DNA of 64,000 nt from Capronia americana (GCA_016110215.1 JADWQD010000023.1:267048-331047), one strand, 5' to 3'. Positions 50,201-64,000 are shown, counted from the stretch's first letter. The notes: generated by a model not told the origin, from the sequence alone. Made by a program: numbers and translations.

Positions 50201-52848
50201 ATACGAGATAAAGTAACTAAAGAGAATAAGTATCCTAATAATTCTCCTAAATATTACCTACTAGAGGCGATATATATAGTCCGCCTTAACTAGCCTGAAG
50301 TTAACTCGTTCCTCTACCTTAATACACCTACCTTCCTCCGCTAGATCGCTTAGAATATTAATTAATTAGTATTTAATATCTTCTTTATCTTCTCCTAGGT
50401 CGGTGACTAATAACTTATTACTTAGAAATAGACTTATATAACCGCTATATTCTTTTATATTATTACTATTTTTCTTAGTACCGCTAACCCTTAAGATATA
50501 TATCACTACTAGGTTAACTACTATTAACCCCTACTTAATATAAAAGGTTATACCCTTAAGCCGTAAGAAGAGTTTAGCTTTTCACTATCTATATAATATA
50601 GCGGCTTCCCCTAGTTTATAAATAAATTTAACTAGGTAAAGCTACTCTTTAAGCCTAAGCTTATAAATATTTTACCCTTTTATTATTTATAATTTAAGGG
50701 TTAAGTAACTTAATTTACTTACTATATTAAATTAATATATAACTTCTCTTACTAGATTAAGATATATAATAAGCTCCTCTTATAATATAGTCGCTCTTAA
50801 CTCTATTAGAACTAGATCTTCACTATATTTAACTAGATTTATATATTATAGTTTTAAAAGGAAGTCTTTAACTATATTATAATAAATATTAAGGAGGAGT
50901 ATATTAAAGTATACTAATAAGAAGATATAACACTATACTATACTAACTTAAGCGGTATACTTATTTAAGGGAGGGAAGGAATCTAAATTAAGCGTAATAG
51001 CTAAGCTACTAATCTATAATAGGATTAGCTAAAATAAGCCCTCTTCCTTAACTATAAAAGTATCCCTATCTATATATACTCTAAATCTTATTTCCTTACC
51101 TTTTATAGTATATATAAGACTATTAAGAAGATATTAGGCCCTATATCTATAACTAAATAGACTAAGTAGTTTATTAAATATCTATATATAATAAACTAGA
51201 TTCTCCTATACTCTATTAATAACCGCTTCCTAAACCGGTAAGGCGACGCTAAACTATACCCGTAAGGTAAACCCTAAGTATTCTAGGCGGATTATAATAA
51301 AGCTATTATTCGGGCTCGCGCTATATAGCCTAATATATATAATAATATTCCCCTTATAAATAACTAGTATACTATATATATAAGCTACTAAAATAATATT
51401 ATAAGCGGTAGGTCACCTATATATACTAATCTTATTAGGGTCGCGTTAAGTTAATACTAATAATAGTTACTATAGCACTAATATTTAGCGTCTTAATACT
51501 TAACTATAATTATATTAATATAGAATTAATTAAATTCCTTAAATAGCTATATATACTTAGTAATAAATATAGTAATAATAATAGTAGCGCCGATAAAGAC
51601 TACTATCTAAAGCGAGATAAATATACTATAGCCCCTTTACTTATTATCCTTCCCGTTTACATTATTAATTCACTAGTAAGAAGGTCGACTAGAAATATAA
51701 GATAGGCCCCGCTAGGCTCTCTATTCTCTTCCTCTACTAGTAACTCTAAAGAAGAGGCGACCATAAGAAGAATAAGATAGTAATATTATTACCGCGCGCC
51801 GCGCCTATTTAGACCTTAGTTTAAATTTAACCGCCTTTTATAAGATAGCCTTTTAGGCTTATTATAAAAGGAAGTATTATAAGCTAAAGAGTAAGCTATT
51901 TAATCTAGTAATATAGATTTAACTATAGATATTAATAATATTATAGGCTCTCTAACCTAAACTTAAATTAGATAAGAGATATTTAGGTCTAAATAAGGTA
52001 AAGACGGCGATACTTTTATATAATAGTATATACTAGTAGATATAACTAATAGCGAGTAATACCTTTATCTCTAGACTATTACCTAAAGTAGGTCTATTAT
52101 AATTAAGGATAATAATATAAAAGTATTATTATATTTAATATCTTTTACTAGTTTCTATATCTATAGTCCTCTCTATAATAAAGATACTTCTTCCACTTAG
52201 CCTACTACTTAAAGATATCGCTATATATATTAACTAACCTTAACTAGACTATACTATATAGCTATAGACTACTAAGAGTATAGTTACTCTTTTAGAATAA
52301 CTAAGGTTAGGTATATAAAAGTATAGTGAAAAATAAAGGATATAATAAATATACTTAAATATTATTTAGTATATAAAGTTTAAGAGATAGCTATACTACT
52401 AAAATATTTATTATATACTTCTTAATATTCTTACTTCTCTATTTACTTATTACTTATACTATCTAATTAATATATATATAAACTACTAATATATAGGTTT
52501 ATATACTAGTATATTAAACGGCTAATATATAAGATATATAAAGTATACCTTAGCTACCCTTATATTTTAAACGGTATTAACTATAATTTAATTACTTAGA
52601 GTATTATATAGCTAAGTTAAGATAAGAATTAATACTAGTATATTATATAAATATAAAGTATAAGTTTTATTTTACTATACCCTATTAACTAGACCTTTCC
52701 TAACCTAAAATAGTAAAGAGGAGACTACCCTAATTAATAATATAAACACCGCCTTATAAGGCCTTAATATAGCCCTAAATAATAGGTAATATACCCTACC
52801 GCGGGTAGTAATATAATTATATATTAGATAGTATAATTGGACGGGGGG
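47226..52848. pseudogene. Decayed, partly coding-like sequence
   Basis: This is RIP-mutated DNA with islands retaining CpG and some TpG (for example 47,880-48,400 and 49,650-50,500). Plus-strand text around 49,790-50,090 looks coding, with TAG and TAA stops and a possible donor (GTAAGT, about 50,111). A repeated pair containing TACTTTTATATCTTTATCT lies at about 47,900-47,975. No domain was recognised. Confidence 0.35.
52006..52130. repeat. Possible MITE-like inverted repeat
   Basis: The arms GGCGATACTTTTATA (left) and TATAAAAGTATTATT (right) pair if the right-end changes are RIP products. It is related to the better palindrome at 56149-56213. Confidence 0.4.
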
Positions 52849-52858
52849 NNNNNNNNNN
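52849..52858. other. Assembly gap of ten N
   Basis: Ten N bases lie between a run of six G and CCCTCCC. The order and distance of the flanks are uncertain, so features should not be joined across it. Confidence 0.98.
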
Positions 52859-55108
52859 CCCTCCCTAATATATATAGCGATATAATAATATTAATATAAT
52901 AACTATTATCACCGCCGTAAAGCTTAGTATAACCTTACCGTCGCCTCTCTCTCTTCCCTCTCTCTTCTCTCTCTCTCCTCTTATACTAACCACCACTCTC
53001 CTCGTCGCCTCTACTTACTAATAGCTTCTTTTCTTAAAATTTAACGCCGATATATTATTCTACACCGCTAAATTAATAGTATCTCGTCGACTTTCTATAG
53101 TTCTTAGCTAATTATAGCGCGCTTAACTAGCGAACTATATCTATTTATACTATAAAGGTAAGGCTAGACTAATTACTATATTACTAAGTAAATATTATAG
53201 TTTCTATATATAAGCGAGTTTATAACTATATAATTATATTACTATCTTTATCTTCTCTACTCTACCCTACTCCCCTTCTACCTCTATATAGCTCTAGATA
53301 CTAGAGTCTTAATAATACTATAGTATCGCTATCTAAAGCTAGTACTTAGTTAAATTAATATATTAGTCGCTATAGATCCTAACTACTTAAATAATATAGC
53401 GTTTAACTTAATACTAAATTCTATATAGTTATAAGATATAGATATAGCTAAACCTTTATTAGAAAAAGTATTTATACCTCTATATATAGTACTTATATTT
53501 AAAGAAGATAATATTACTTCTTTAGAAATAAGAGACTATAATCTTTTAATAGTAACTACTTTCTTTAGTAAAACTCTTTATCCCTCTTACCTAAAGCGGC
53601 TTTTAGTACCTTAGACTAAGAGATAAAAGGCTTAAAGATAAAAATACTTTAATATACTAGATTTTATCGGTAGGCTTATTACTAAGGCTAAAGAGTAACT
53701 AAAACCTTCTTATAAGACTCTCTATACTCTATAGACTAATAAGGAGCGCTTTTAGTTAGCCCTAGTAGTAAATAAACTTAGTAAAGGTTTATTAAATAAT
53801 AGTGAAGCTAATAAGTATAGTCCTTATTTATTATCTCTCTAGCTATCCTATAGATAGTAAGAGGTATTAGCGAGACGCGAAAAGTAGAAGCTTAAAGATA
53901 AAGAACCTTAGCCCCCTAAAGTAAAGCTCGTTTAGTGTAAAGGTACTATATCTTTACTATTTACTAAACCCTATAGTAAGAGCGCCTAAAAGCTTAGTAA
54001 AGACTTAATTATTAAATCTAATATTAATAATTAGGTAACTATCCTTAAGCTAAATAATAATAATAAGGCGGTAGATAATAATAACTTATTTAAGGATATT
54101 AACCTAGATTTAGACGCTAATAGTTACTATTATTCTATTAACCGCGATATAGTAATTTATTCTATAGCTAATAAAGTTAAGGCGCTTATATATTACGCGG
54201 CCGTAAAGCCCCTATAACCGCGCCTTAAGCTTTTTAATAAGATCTATAAAAAACTTAAAGATTTTATTTTAGGTATTCTTATTATAGAACTTAAGGTGAG
54301 CTTAATAAGTAATTACTATACTTTAGCTAGTTACTTTAGTTTTAGTAATATTTAAGTTTTAGAGATTATAATACTAAAGTTTATAAAGATAATCTAGTAC
54401 TTTACTAAAATATAAAAGTAAAACTTTAAGGTATTAATTAACTATAAGCGTAACTTAACTAAACTTATAATAATCTTTAAAGAGATTAAGAGTAATTCTA
54501 TATTAGATAATATTATTAAACTTATTAAGATTTATATCTATAACTATCTCTTAATATATAACTTATACTTTTCTCTATATAAGGGATTATATAGAATAAA
54601 GCTTTAGATTACTATTATTATATTAATATAATATTACCTTATAATTAAACTTAAATATAATCTCTTTAAAGATTTATATAATTCTAACTATAAAGACTAT
54701 AAATAGGCCGGCTTTACTACTATAGAAAATATCTATTAAGCTCTTTATCTCCTTTAGTTTAGTACTAGTAAGTATATTAACTTAAGCGCGACTATAAAGT
54801 TTAAGTTTAAAGTCCCTCTTAAAACTAAATATTTAGAGATCTATAAATTATAGACTCTTAGTATATATAACGCTATATCCGCTAACTTAGTAGAAATAGA
54901 GGGCTAGCTTATCTTATATAATAGCCTCCTTTAATAGGAAGAGGATAACTTAATTAATTACTACCTCGCCTTAAATATAATTAAGAAAGTAAAATCCGCT
55001 AAGTATCTCGGGTTTCTTAGTGGTAGCTATAAATCTCTTAACTAGTTTACTAAACTATTCTTAACTATAAAAGCCTTAATATATACCTTAACTCTCTTTT
55101 TATTTTAA

Positions 55109-55170
55109 TAATAGTGATATAATTATATCTTAAACTAAACTAGATTATTTATATAATTATATCGCTATTA
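55109..55170. repeat. MITE-like palindrome, 20-bp arms
   Basis: The left arm TAATAGTGATATAATTATAT pairs with the right arm ATATAATTATATCGCTATTA with one C/T difference, of the RIP type. The loop is 22 bp. Single or paired arms of the same sequence recur near 61,005-61,078 and 62,133-62,150. Confidence 0.6.
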
Positions 55171-56148
55171 TCTTCTCTCTCCTCACTACGCGCCTAGTAT
55201 TAACTACCTTACCTATAGAAGTTACTTATAGACCCTCGACCGCTATTAATAACGGACTAAAAGAGGCTTTTCTTCTATTAATAGTATAAGAAGGTGCGGA
55301 TTATCTATAACCGGGCGATTAGCGACCTTAATTATATTAAAAAATTAATATTTACCTCGGTCGCTAAGGGTAACGCTATAAAAGGTGCCCGCCTATAAGT
55401 AGTTAGTAAGGGTAGCGGACTAAAATAGATATATAAGAGAAAAAATAAGGAAGAGTACCTTAACTTAATTCGGAAGTTATATATAATCTCTATACTTATT
55501 ATACCCTATAAAGAGATATATATATATCTTAAATTCTTATTAAAATATAATATTTATACTAACCTAAGTAAACCCGTTAGCGACTCTCTATACTCTAACC
55601 GCCTAGTTAAAGGAGATTATACCTCTTTTATTATTCTCTTACTATAGTAGATTAGCGAACTTATAACCTAGCTCTAATATAAGAAAGTTTAGGGCGGCGG
55701 CCTAAATACTCTAGATTATAGTATAGAAAAGACTATTAAGGCCCTTACTAATATCTATTTCTATATTCTTAAGACTAAGGCTAAACTTTAATAGGGAGAA
55801 GCCGTTAATATAAGACTAATATTTATTATTTACCTAAGCTCTATACTATTAAAATAGCTTAAGGAATTAGATAAATACTTCACTAGACTTTTAAATAGTT
55901 ATATCTACTTTAGGTTTAACTATAATAAGTAGTTAACTTATTACTAGTTTATACTTTTATTAACTAACTCTATAAAAGCCTATACTAAGATTACTAGTAT
56001 AAGTTACTAGAATATTATATTTTTAGTTTATAAAATATTTATATAGAGAACCTTAATAGTTATTAATTAGCTATTTATATCTAGATCCTCTTAAAGTAAA
56101 TATCTTCTTCTATACTTCTACTTTCCTCTCCTATATCTACCCTTATAT

Positions 56149-56213
56149 ATAGCGATACTTTTATATCTTAGTCTCGGCCCTTTAGCTATATCTTTATATA
56201 AAAGTATCGCTAT
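56149..56213. repeat. MITE-like palindrome, perfect 18-bp arms
   Basis: ATAGCGATACTTTTATAT and its exact reverse complement enclose 29 bp. A single right arm recurs at about 59,936-59,953. Confidence 0.65.
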
Positions 56214-59200
56214 CCCTCCCCCTTCTTTACCTAAACCCTATCCTTATTATATTTAACTAATTACCCTTAATATAAATAGTGTCTATATACCTATATAGCC
56301 CGTTAAAGTATTATATAACTTAAGCTTCTATAGATAAAGTAGCCCGCTTAGCTAAGTATAATATATTATATTAAAGTACTCTTAAGGTAATTAATCTACT
56401 TAATAACGATAATAATATAGTTAATCCTTTATACTAGTATATATTAATATTTAAATACCTTTCTTAAGTAGTAATTCTAGATAAAGGCTATAAGATTAAA
56501 AACCTGTTATTTAGATTATATATAACTATTAAAATACTATACGCGGAAGTAATCTAGGTCTAGTTTACTACCCTTACTATTAATCGCCCCTTTAATATTA
56601 TTAAGTACTTAGATCTTCTCTTTTAAGACCGATTTATATTTAACTTATATAACTTAAATAAGTTTATAGGCTTACCTATTAATTTTATTTAATTATATAT
56701 AGATAAGACCTAAGATCTTATTTATAAGAAGTACCCTAAGTACCTAGCTAAGTACTAAGCCCCTCTATATCTACTAAATCCTATACTATTTACCTAGGTA
56801 TATAATAAGGGGTGTATAACCGGGAAGGTCGCGTTATAAATCTTACGTCTACTTCTTAAGTAGGTCTAAATTAAGATTAATATAGCTTTCCGTATTAATA
56901 TTAGCTAGGGATGAATAATTATTCTTAGCGACTATATCTCTCGCTATAATATTATTACTATAGATCTTTACTTTAATCGCACTAAATAAGGTAAATATAA
57001 CGCTATTTAAAATAATCTTTATAGTTAGTTATTTAGCGCTAAGGCCGATATAAAGCTAGGTACCTTAGTCTAGGTAATTAGGCTTTAGGATATATAAATA
57101 CACCGGACGCTATTACTTACTACCTTTAACCTCCGCCTATACTAGTGGATATAAGTTAAGGTAGCTAAAGCTAGGCTTACTAATAGGACCCCTAGACCTA
57201 AGAAGAAGCGTATAGAAGAGTACTTATCTCTAAGCGCCTATAATAATTATAGTTTTAGCGAGTACTTTAAAGTAATATATCTTAATAATAAAGTACTTTA
57301 TTATACTAAGCGGCTATAGTCTATAGAATACTAAGCTTCTTATATATCTAAACTTAAGTATATCTATAGTATCTTTAATAAATATTTCTTTATTAAGCGC
57401 GATAAACTCTAAAAAGTTATTATTTTTATAATATAGTCTATAGAATAATATATAGTCGGTATATTTCTTTATACCTTAGGGATCCTATTCTTAAATCTAT
57501 AGCCGAAAATAGTTCTTACCGTTTAAAGTAAGATAATTATCGACTTTTAAGACCTTAATTATTATAGTTAAGTACTCCTCTACTCTATAAAGGGGTCGGC
57601 CTATAGTTTAAACCTATAAAAGTACTTAAGAATATTAGTAATATTTTATTTAGAAAATATTTACTAACTTCTTTAAATAATTAGTTAAGTTTATTAATTT
57701 AGCTAGAAAGAAGAGTAGAAGATTTAGGTTATAATCTTAAATAAGTTCTATAATAATTAGCTATAAGTTAATATAGCGGCTAAGTTTATAGCCTAATTAA
57801 GTAGAGAGGCCGACCTTAATATAGCTAAACTTACTAATAATTAGAAGATAAAACTTATAAAAGATATAGATATATTCTCTAATTAGAAAGTTAAGCTCCT
57901 CCTTAATTAGTATATAAATAATTAGATCTTTAAGGTAATTAATAAACTTATCTAGTAGCTTCTTAGCTAGTAATACTTACGGTTAATATAGTATATATAT
58001 TTACTAGAATTAGTATATATTAATAAGGACCCCCTTTTAGGTAGCTCCTAAATAGGTATAATAGTGAAACTTTTATATTTTTATTCCTCTCTTAGTTATA
58101 CTATTATATTACTATTACCCCTCTAAATATTACCTCTAATTACTTTATAGGTTCTAGTATACTATCTTAATTTTAGTTATATCCTCACCCCTTAATCCTA
58201 GTCCCGACTTATAGTTTATTATTATCTTCTCCTTTATCTTTAGGTATATCTATACTATTATATTACTATTTAGCCCTCTATTATATTCTAATATAGTATA
58301 GAGCCTTTTATCCCTTATTAGAATCGGGCGGCTATATATTACGGCTTTACTAATAAAAATAATATTTATAGTAAAGGTCTCTTAGCTCTTAAACTTAACG
58401 CCGTTAAGTATACCGCTATTTACTTTTAGTATAGCGAATATATTAGCCTCCTTTATTATAAGGATAGGTTAATTATATCTATATAATATTATTTTACTAT
58501 TAATAGCTAAGGTCTCCTTATTAATAAGTTCTCTTAAGTATATATTTAGTAAGGCTATTAGTATTTTATTATTTAATATAAAACCTTATTAGCGGTTAAG
58601 TATAAGGTAGCTCTTAACCCTTACCTTCCTTATACTATATTATCTATATATATATATTTAGTATATATCTTCTTCTTTATTAGTTTAGCTCCTTTATTAA
58701 TAATTAAGGAATTACTTAAGGCTGAGATATAAGATATAGCTATATAATCTTTATCGCTTATTAGCGACGCCCCGCCTATATTAACTAACTCTATCCCTAA
58801 TATATAACTAATAACCCCTCTAAATAACCTAGCTTTAGCGGTAGAATCTAAGGTTGACTCGCCCTTAACTAAATAACTAGTGTCCCTTAGCCTCCTACCG
58901 CTAAATAATATATCCGCGGCTAACGCTTACCCTATCGCTAAGTCGCCTCTAACCTCGCCTATACTAAAGAAGACTAAGCTAAAGTAAGCGCCGCGTAGTA
59001 AGAAATATTCGGCCGAATTATTAGGCGATAGGGGACCTCCGCCTTTAAAGCGTCTATCGCGTTAATATAATACTTATAACTAATTACTTTATCTACTCTA
59101 CTACTTTAGTACCTTTATTAAAACTATAATTTTAGTAGATATTCTATATAATTAAGGGTTAACTATAAGCTTATAAATATAAAAGATAGTTATATATATT

Positions 59201-60789
59201 AAGATATTAGAAGTACTTTATAAATTTATATATTTAATAAGATATTAGAAATATAATAAGCGAATTATATAAATATCTAAATTTCTAGATATTTATTTTT
59301 AGTATATTATATAAATTAAGCTATAGAGTACCTATATTAAGGTAATAAATATATTTTATAATATTAAGTTATAGAAAGTAGATTTCTTAGTAATATAAAG
59401 GCGAGTAAGGCTATAAATACTTATTTATTAGCTATAAGCCTAAGATTATAACTAAATCTTATTAATTTTTTATTTCTAGTAATAAAGATATAAGTAGAGA
59501 GATAGCCTTATATTTACTAACTAATAATTAGCTCTTATTCTAAATAGATATAAATAATATAAGCTTAGCTATTATTTTAGTTCTCTCTACTATCTTAAAA
59601 CTATATTAATAAATATAGAAGATACTATATATAGACTATATAGTTAATACCTATATAACTAGCTTAACCTTATTATATCTACCGCCTATATTAATCTATT
59701 ATCTTAACTTTAATATTTATAATAATATAATTATATTCTAGAAGTAGCTATTTTAGCTAATAATACTTCTAACTTTACTTTCTCTCTTTCTTTACTTTAT
59801 TACGCTGTAATTCTATATACTTTAATATAACTCTAGCTATATATCTCTTTTTATTCTTCCTCTCTCTCTCCTTTACTCTCTCCCCCTCTCTTTATCCTTA
59901 GGTCTCGTCTCTAGTATCTTATCTTCTAAACCCTTATATAAAAGTATCGCTATATATCGCTCTAACTTTACTTCGGCCCCTATATATACCGCCTATTAGT
60001 GAGATCTATAATATAAGTCGCCTAAGTATAGTATAATAATATTACTTAGGAGTTACTCTAAATCCCCTATAACTAAAGAACTACCTCCGGTAATAGCCTT
60101 TTCGTCTCGCTAGATATACTCCCGCGCTAACTAATATAGCTAACGATAATATCTATAGAGATACTAGAGTATACTAACTTACTCTACCTTAGCTATTATA
60201 CTTAGGGGGGCCTTTAGATCTATATATATTATCTATTACCTAAGGGCTTTATCTAATATAACTACTATATCGGTCTTAATAATCCTATAGTAGTCGCGAC
60301 CACTAAACCTATTAATATATATAATAAATTCATCACTAAGTATACTCTTATATAATAACGCGGCCTAGCCCGACCCGATAAGCCGGTTAATAGTTAGATT
60401 AGAGATTTTAATAATAGTAACGGAGTACGCGCCCCTAAGGCTATATTAATAGACTAGAAATAAGGGTAGACTAAGGCTAAAGATAAGTACTAGGCCCCTA
60501 TAGATAAGGCGCCTATTAATAAGTAGTTCTAGAATAATATAGCGGACGAGGAGAAGTAAGCCGCCTTTAATTACCTATACTACTTATACTATAGAGAGGA
60601 GTATTTAGATTCTAATAATAATAATTATAATTTATAGGAGTATAGAGACTATTACTAAATAATAAAGCTATTAATTAGGCTATTATCTACTATAATATAT
60701 TCTCTTAACCTCTTAAAAGGAGCGTAATATAATTAAACTAGTAATAGTAAAAGTAGAAACTTACTATTAAAGGGACGAGAGATAAAGTA

Positions 60790-60965
60790 GTTATATTAGT
60801 AAGGTATTTTATATAGTTACCTTAGTAAAGTATTTTATATAGGCGAGATATTTTATATAGTTAAAATAGTAAAGTATTATATATAATTATCTTAGTAAAG
60901 TATTTTACTTAATTATACTAGTAAAGCCTTTAGTAAAGTATTTTATATAGTTATATTATATAAAG
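60790..60965. repeat. Tandem repeat of a short unit
   Basis: AGTAAAGTATTTTATATAGT and variants occur about six times with a spacing of roughly 25-30 bp. Confidence 0.6.
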
Positions 60966-61489
60966 TATAAATTAGTGGTCTTATTACTTAACTATTATTA
61001 GAATATAGTAATATAATTATTAATCTACTACTACTATTCCCTTATTTATATAGTTAGTTATATAATTATATCGCTATATCCCTTTATTTAACTCCGCCGC
61101 TATCCGCTCTATTATAGTACCGCTCTCTTACTCTATTACTAAATATATCTATATTACTTCTATACTCTATAATAGTACTCTCTATTATATCTAGTTATAT
61201 AATATAATTATCTTATATTTAAAGCGTCTTAATAAGAAGAAGAAGTAAGGCTAAGTAAGAAAGAAGGCCTAAGGGTTAAGTTAAGGTTAAATACTTTAAA
61301 CTTATTATAATTTAATTAGCGCCTTTTATCTAAAACTAGTATATTTTTTATAGTTATTTAGTAAGTCTATCTTAATACTAGTATCTTTAACTATACTATA
61401 TTAATCTTAAACTCTTTTATTAATAGTAGGTCTAAGTTTACTAATTAATAATCTATTAATATCTTTAAGTATATTACTATAGAAGCCTC

Positions 61490-61990
61490 TAAGCTTACTA
61501 CCTATAATAAAAAGTTAATAATCTTTTCTTAAGAGATCTAAATATTTATTAAACTAATTCTACTTAGTAAACTTACTAAATATACCGTCTCTAAGAGGTA
61601 TATAGAGCGTTACTATTAAAGTACACCTTCTCTAATAAGTATATATAGCGTTACTATTAAAGTTTCCTAGCTAGTAACCTTAATCTAGTATAAAGGCCGT
61701 TACTATACTTACTACCTATAATAAGAAGTTAATAATCTTATTTTAAGAGATCTAGATATTTATTAGACTTATCTTATCTAGGAGATCTAAATATTTACTA
61801 GACTAATCCTATTTAGTAAACTTACTAAATATACTATCTCTAATAGATATATTAATTATTACTATTAAAGTATATCGCCTCTTATAGATATATAGAGTAT
61901 TACTATTAAGGTATATCGTCTTTAATAGATATATAGAGCGTTACTACTTAAGTCTCCTAGCTAGTAACCTTTAATAGGCGATAAATAATA
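61490..61990. repeat. Direct repeat of about 230 bp
   Basis: The block starting with TACCTATAATAAAAAGTTAA (about 61,500) is repeated from about 61,728. Each copy contains AAGAGATCTAAATATTTA, CTTAGTAAACTTACTAAATA and several short GCGTTACTATTAAAGT subrepeats. Confidence 0.55.
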
Positions 61991-63680
61991 TACTAAGATA
62001 GTAAATACTATAGGTCGCCTTACCCTTAAGATATATTATATACCGCTATAATTATACTTACTAGCGCGGAATATAGTAATATTATTATTTTACTATAATA
62101 GTAGTAAGTATTATATACTATAAGTATAATAATATAATTATATCGCTATTTCTATATTACCCTAATTATTACTTATTTAGGCTAGGCTAGTAGAAGAGTA
62201 TAATTATTATTATTAACTTACCCTTATAATATATATTTATATTTATATAATTTATAAGTATATTTATCTAAAGTATAAATATAATATTATAATATTAATC
62301 TTTATTCTTCTCTAGTATAGATCCGCCCTTTTTATATCTCCTCTAATACCGCTATTAACTATACCGCTATAGTCCCCTTAATCCCGGATAAAGTCCTAGT
62401 ACTACTCTCTATATCTATAGGGGCTATATTCTAATTAAGAAGAAGTCTCCCGTCCTTATTAGTAAAGTAATATACTATTACTAAAATATTACTATAGCCG
62501 AGATAAAAATAGTAAGCGGAATTTAACTATATATTATAATAGCTTTAGGCGATATTAGTCTTTATCTTTAATATAAAGCGGTTATAGCGGATCTCGTTAA
62601 TATACTACCTCTTAATAGCGCTTATTAAGCTATTTAGATATAACTAGAAGAAGAAGCTATCTTTAGTACTTTTAAGTAGCGAGAAGGGGTATAGATTAGG
62701 GGGCGGATAGCCCTTAAGCCCTTTACCGGAGTATTTATATTCTCGGATAATTATCGCTAGCCGCGCTACCTACTTAATAATTAAGACTATTAGCCCTATT
62801 AAGAGCGGCTATAGTATCTTTTAAATACTTAATATTTAGTATTCTTAAAGTAGTTAGACCTAAATTATAGGGCCTATAGTCTTTAAGATATTTAATATTA
62901 ACTACTTAACTATCTTTATTTATATTATCTTTAGTATAAGATAATAGTAGTAGTAGTCTTTAAGAATATATTAAATAAGGCTTAAAAGCTAGAGGTATAT
63001 AAGCGGCTTAATATTAACTATATCTAGTAGCGACTAGTCTATAAATAGTCTATTAAGGGACTAACTATAAAGAGGACGCCTATCTCGCCCCTTTATTATC
63101 CGCTTTAATAGAACCTCTTATATTAGCTATATAGCCGGACTTTAGAAGATAAATTATTTCTTCTTTAGATTATTAGGAGGGATCGCCTTATTAGTAGCTT
63201 AGTTTAATATATTAAATTAATTTTAGCTTATTACTCGCCCCTAGTGCTCTTCTCTTCTAGGATTAACTTATAACTTAGGCCTTAAGGTTACCTTCCGTAA
63301 TATTAGCTCTATACTTAAGAACCCTACTATCTTTTTATATAGCTAATCCGGTGATAAGATATAATTAAGCGTTACTAGTATTACGCTAATAGAGTAGTCT
63401 TTATAGCCTTATATTATTATAGCTATTTTCTTTCTAGTATACTAATCTTAAACCGCTCGTCGCGGATTATTTATCTATAGACTATCACTTAATATAGTCT
63501 ATAAGAAGATATTTCTATTTATAAAGTAATTTAATTAGAACGGTTTAAGGAAATATTAATATAAAAGGACTTATTAATATTTACTTTAGTATTAAGGTTA
63601 TTTCTAATAACTAAATAATAATATTATCTTAAAGATATCTTAGTATATTACTATATAAATATTACTCCGCCTTAGGAGCT

Positions 63681-64000
63681 TAAAGCCTTTCTCTTTTAAA
63701 TTTATTTTTTTATAAAAATAGTTATTTATATAATACTAATTTATTATAATATATATAAATATAATCTCTCTAGTAATAATTTTACTATTTACTATATTTT
63801 TAAAGATAAGATAAGATTCTTTTATTATAAATATTATAAATAATAAAAAATTATTAAAAAGAGGTTTATTATCTTTATAAAGTATATTAAATATAAAAAT
63901 AAAAATAAAAGATAAAGTATTTTAATTTAAATAAAAGAGTATATAAAAAATAAAATAAGAAGATTTTATAAAAAGAATATATAAAAAAAGAAAAAATAAT
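63681..64000. other. A-rich low-complexity tail of the window
   Basis: The sequence is almost free of C and G towards the end (runs of AAAATAAAA type). No frame, repeat structure or telomeric motif was seen. Confidence 0.4.

Larger units (their letters stand above)
52859..63680. pseudogene. Decayed repeat-derived sequence with coding-like frames
   Basis: A plus-strand frame from about 53,582 to 54,000 and beyond reads lysine-rich protein-like text (KYFNI, then DFIGRLITKAKE, ELLARR-like and SKSA segments) broken by TAA and TAG only. Further coding-like text occurs to about 55,080 and at 56,240-57,500. Simple pyrimidine-rich runs flank it (52,945-52,985; 59,860-59,900). The parent elements were not recognised. 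Confidence 0.35.
12364..64000. repeat. AT-rich block of RIP-mutated repeats
   Basis: From the base after the transporter stop to the window end, TpA steps dominate, while CpA and TpG are nearly missing outside a few islands. CpG and GpC remain (for example the GCGC runs near 16,660). This is the pattern of repeat-induced point mutation, C to T in CpA context on both strands. No frame of 60 codons is open on either strand over 51.6 kb. Stops in readable frames are nearly always TAA or TAG at places that fit former CAA, CAG or TGG codons. Sub-features are listed separately. Confidence 0.93.

Noticed and set aside
63681..64000. Telomere or subtelomeric end
   Set aside because: There are no TTAGGG-type repeats, only A-rich low complexity.

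Overview
The window looks like filamentous ascomycete (Pezizomycotina) DNA. Its left fifth carries short-intron genes of fungal families, and the rest is an AT-rich block with the signature of repeat-induced point mutation (RIP). In that block TpA is very abundant, CpA and TpG are almost absent, CpG is partly kept, and no open reading frame of 60 or more codons survives. No species can be named from the sequence.

Region 1, about 1-12,363, is gene-bearing DNA of normal composition. It holds a partial unrecognised gene on the minus strand (1-1034) and a divergent unrecognised gene on the plus strand (2507-4315, with a likely true end near 4404 in another frame). Two neighbouring minus-strand genes (5452-7225 and 7868-9914) encode regulator-like proteins of the fungal-specific transcription factor (Fungal_trans_2) type that lack a visible zinc cluster. 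A small two-exon minus-strand gene (9980-10464) shares a promoter with a plus-strand UNC93-like major facilitator transporter (10,659-12,363). Intron positions were worked out from splice sites, branch sites and reading phase. Two regulators beside a membrane transporter would fit a small accessory transport or metabolite locus, but no biosynthetic enzyme is visible.

Region 2, about 12,364-64,000, starts directly after the transporter stop codon and is an array of decayed repeats. It opens with a related LTR fragment, a 19-bp minisatellite, a little-mutated island and decayed reading frames (12.4-16.4 kb). Next comes a head-to-tail array of an 8.9-kb unit. Copy A is 16,421-25,300. Copy B is 25,301-37,333; it lacks its last third and is split by a 6.1-kb Ty3/gypsy-type retrotransposon at 30,415-36,547 (364-bp LTRs, ATATA target-site duplication). 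Copy C is 37,334-about 45,893. Beyond it lie minisatellites, decayed sequence, a 10-N assembly gap (52,849-52,858) and several palindromic MITE-like elements.

The most unusual signal is inside the 8.9-kb unit. It appears to have carried multi-exon plus-strand genes whose introns repeatedly contain the same AT palindrome just before the branch site. These look like introner-like or hairpin introns that have survived RIP as fossils. The unit's proteins were not recognised.
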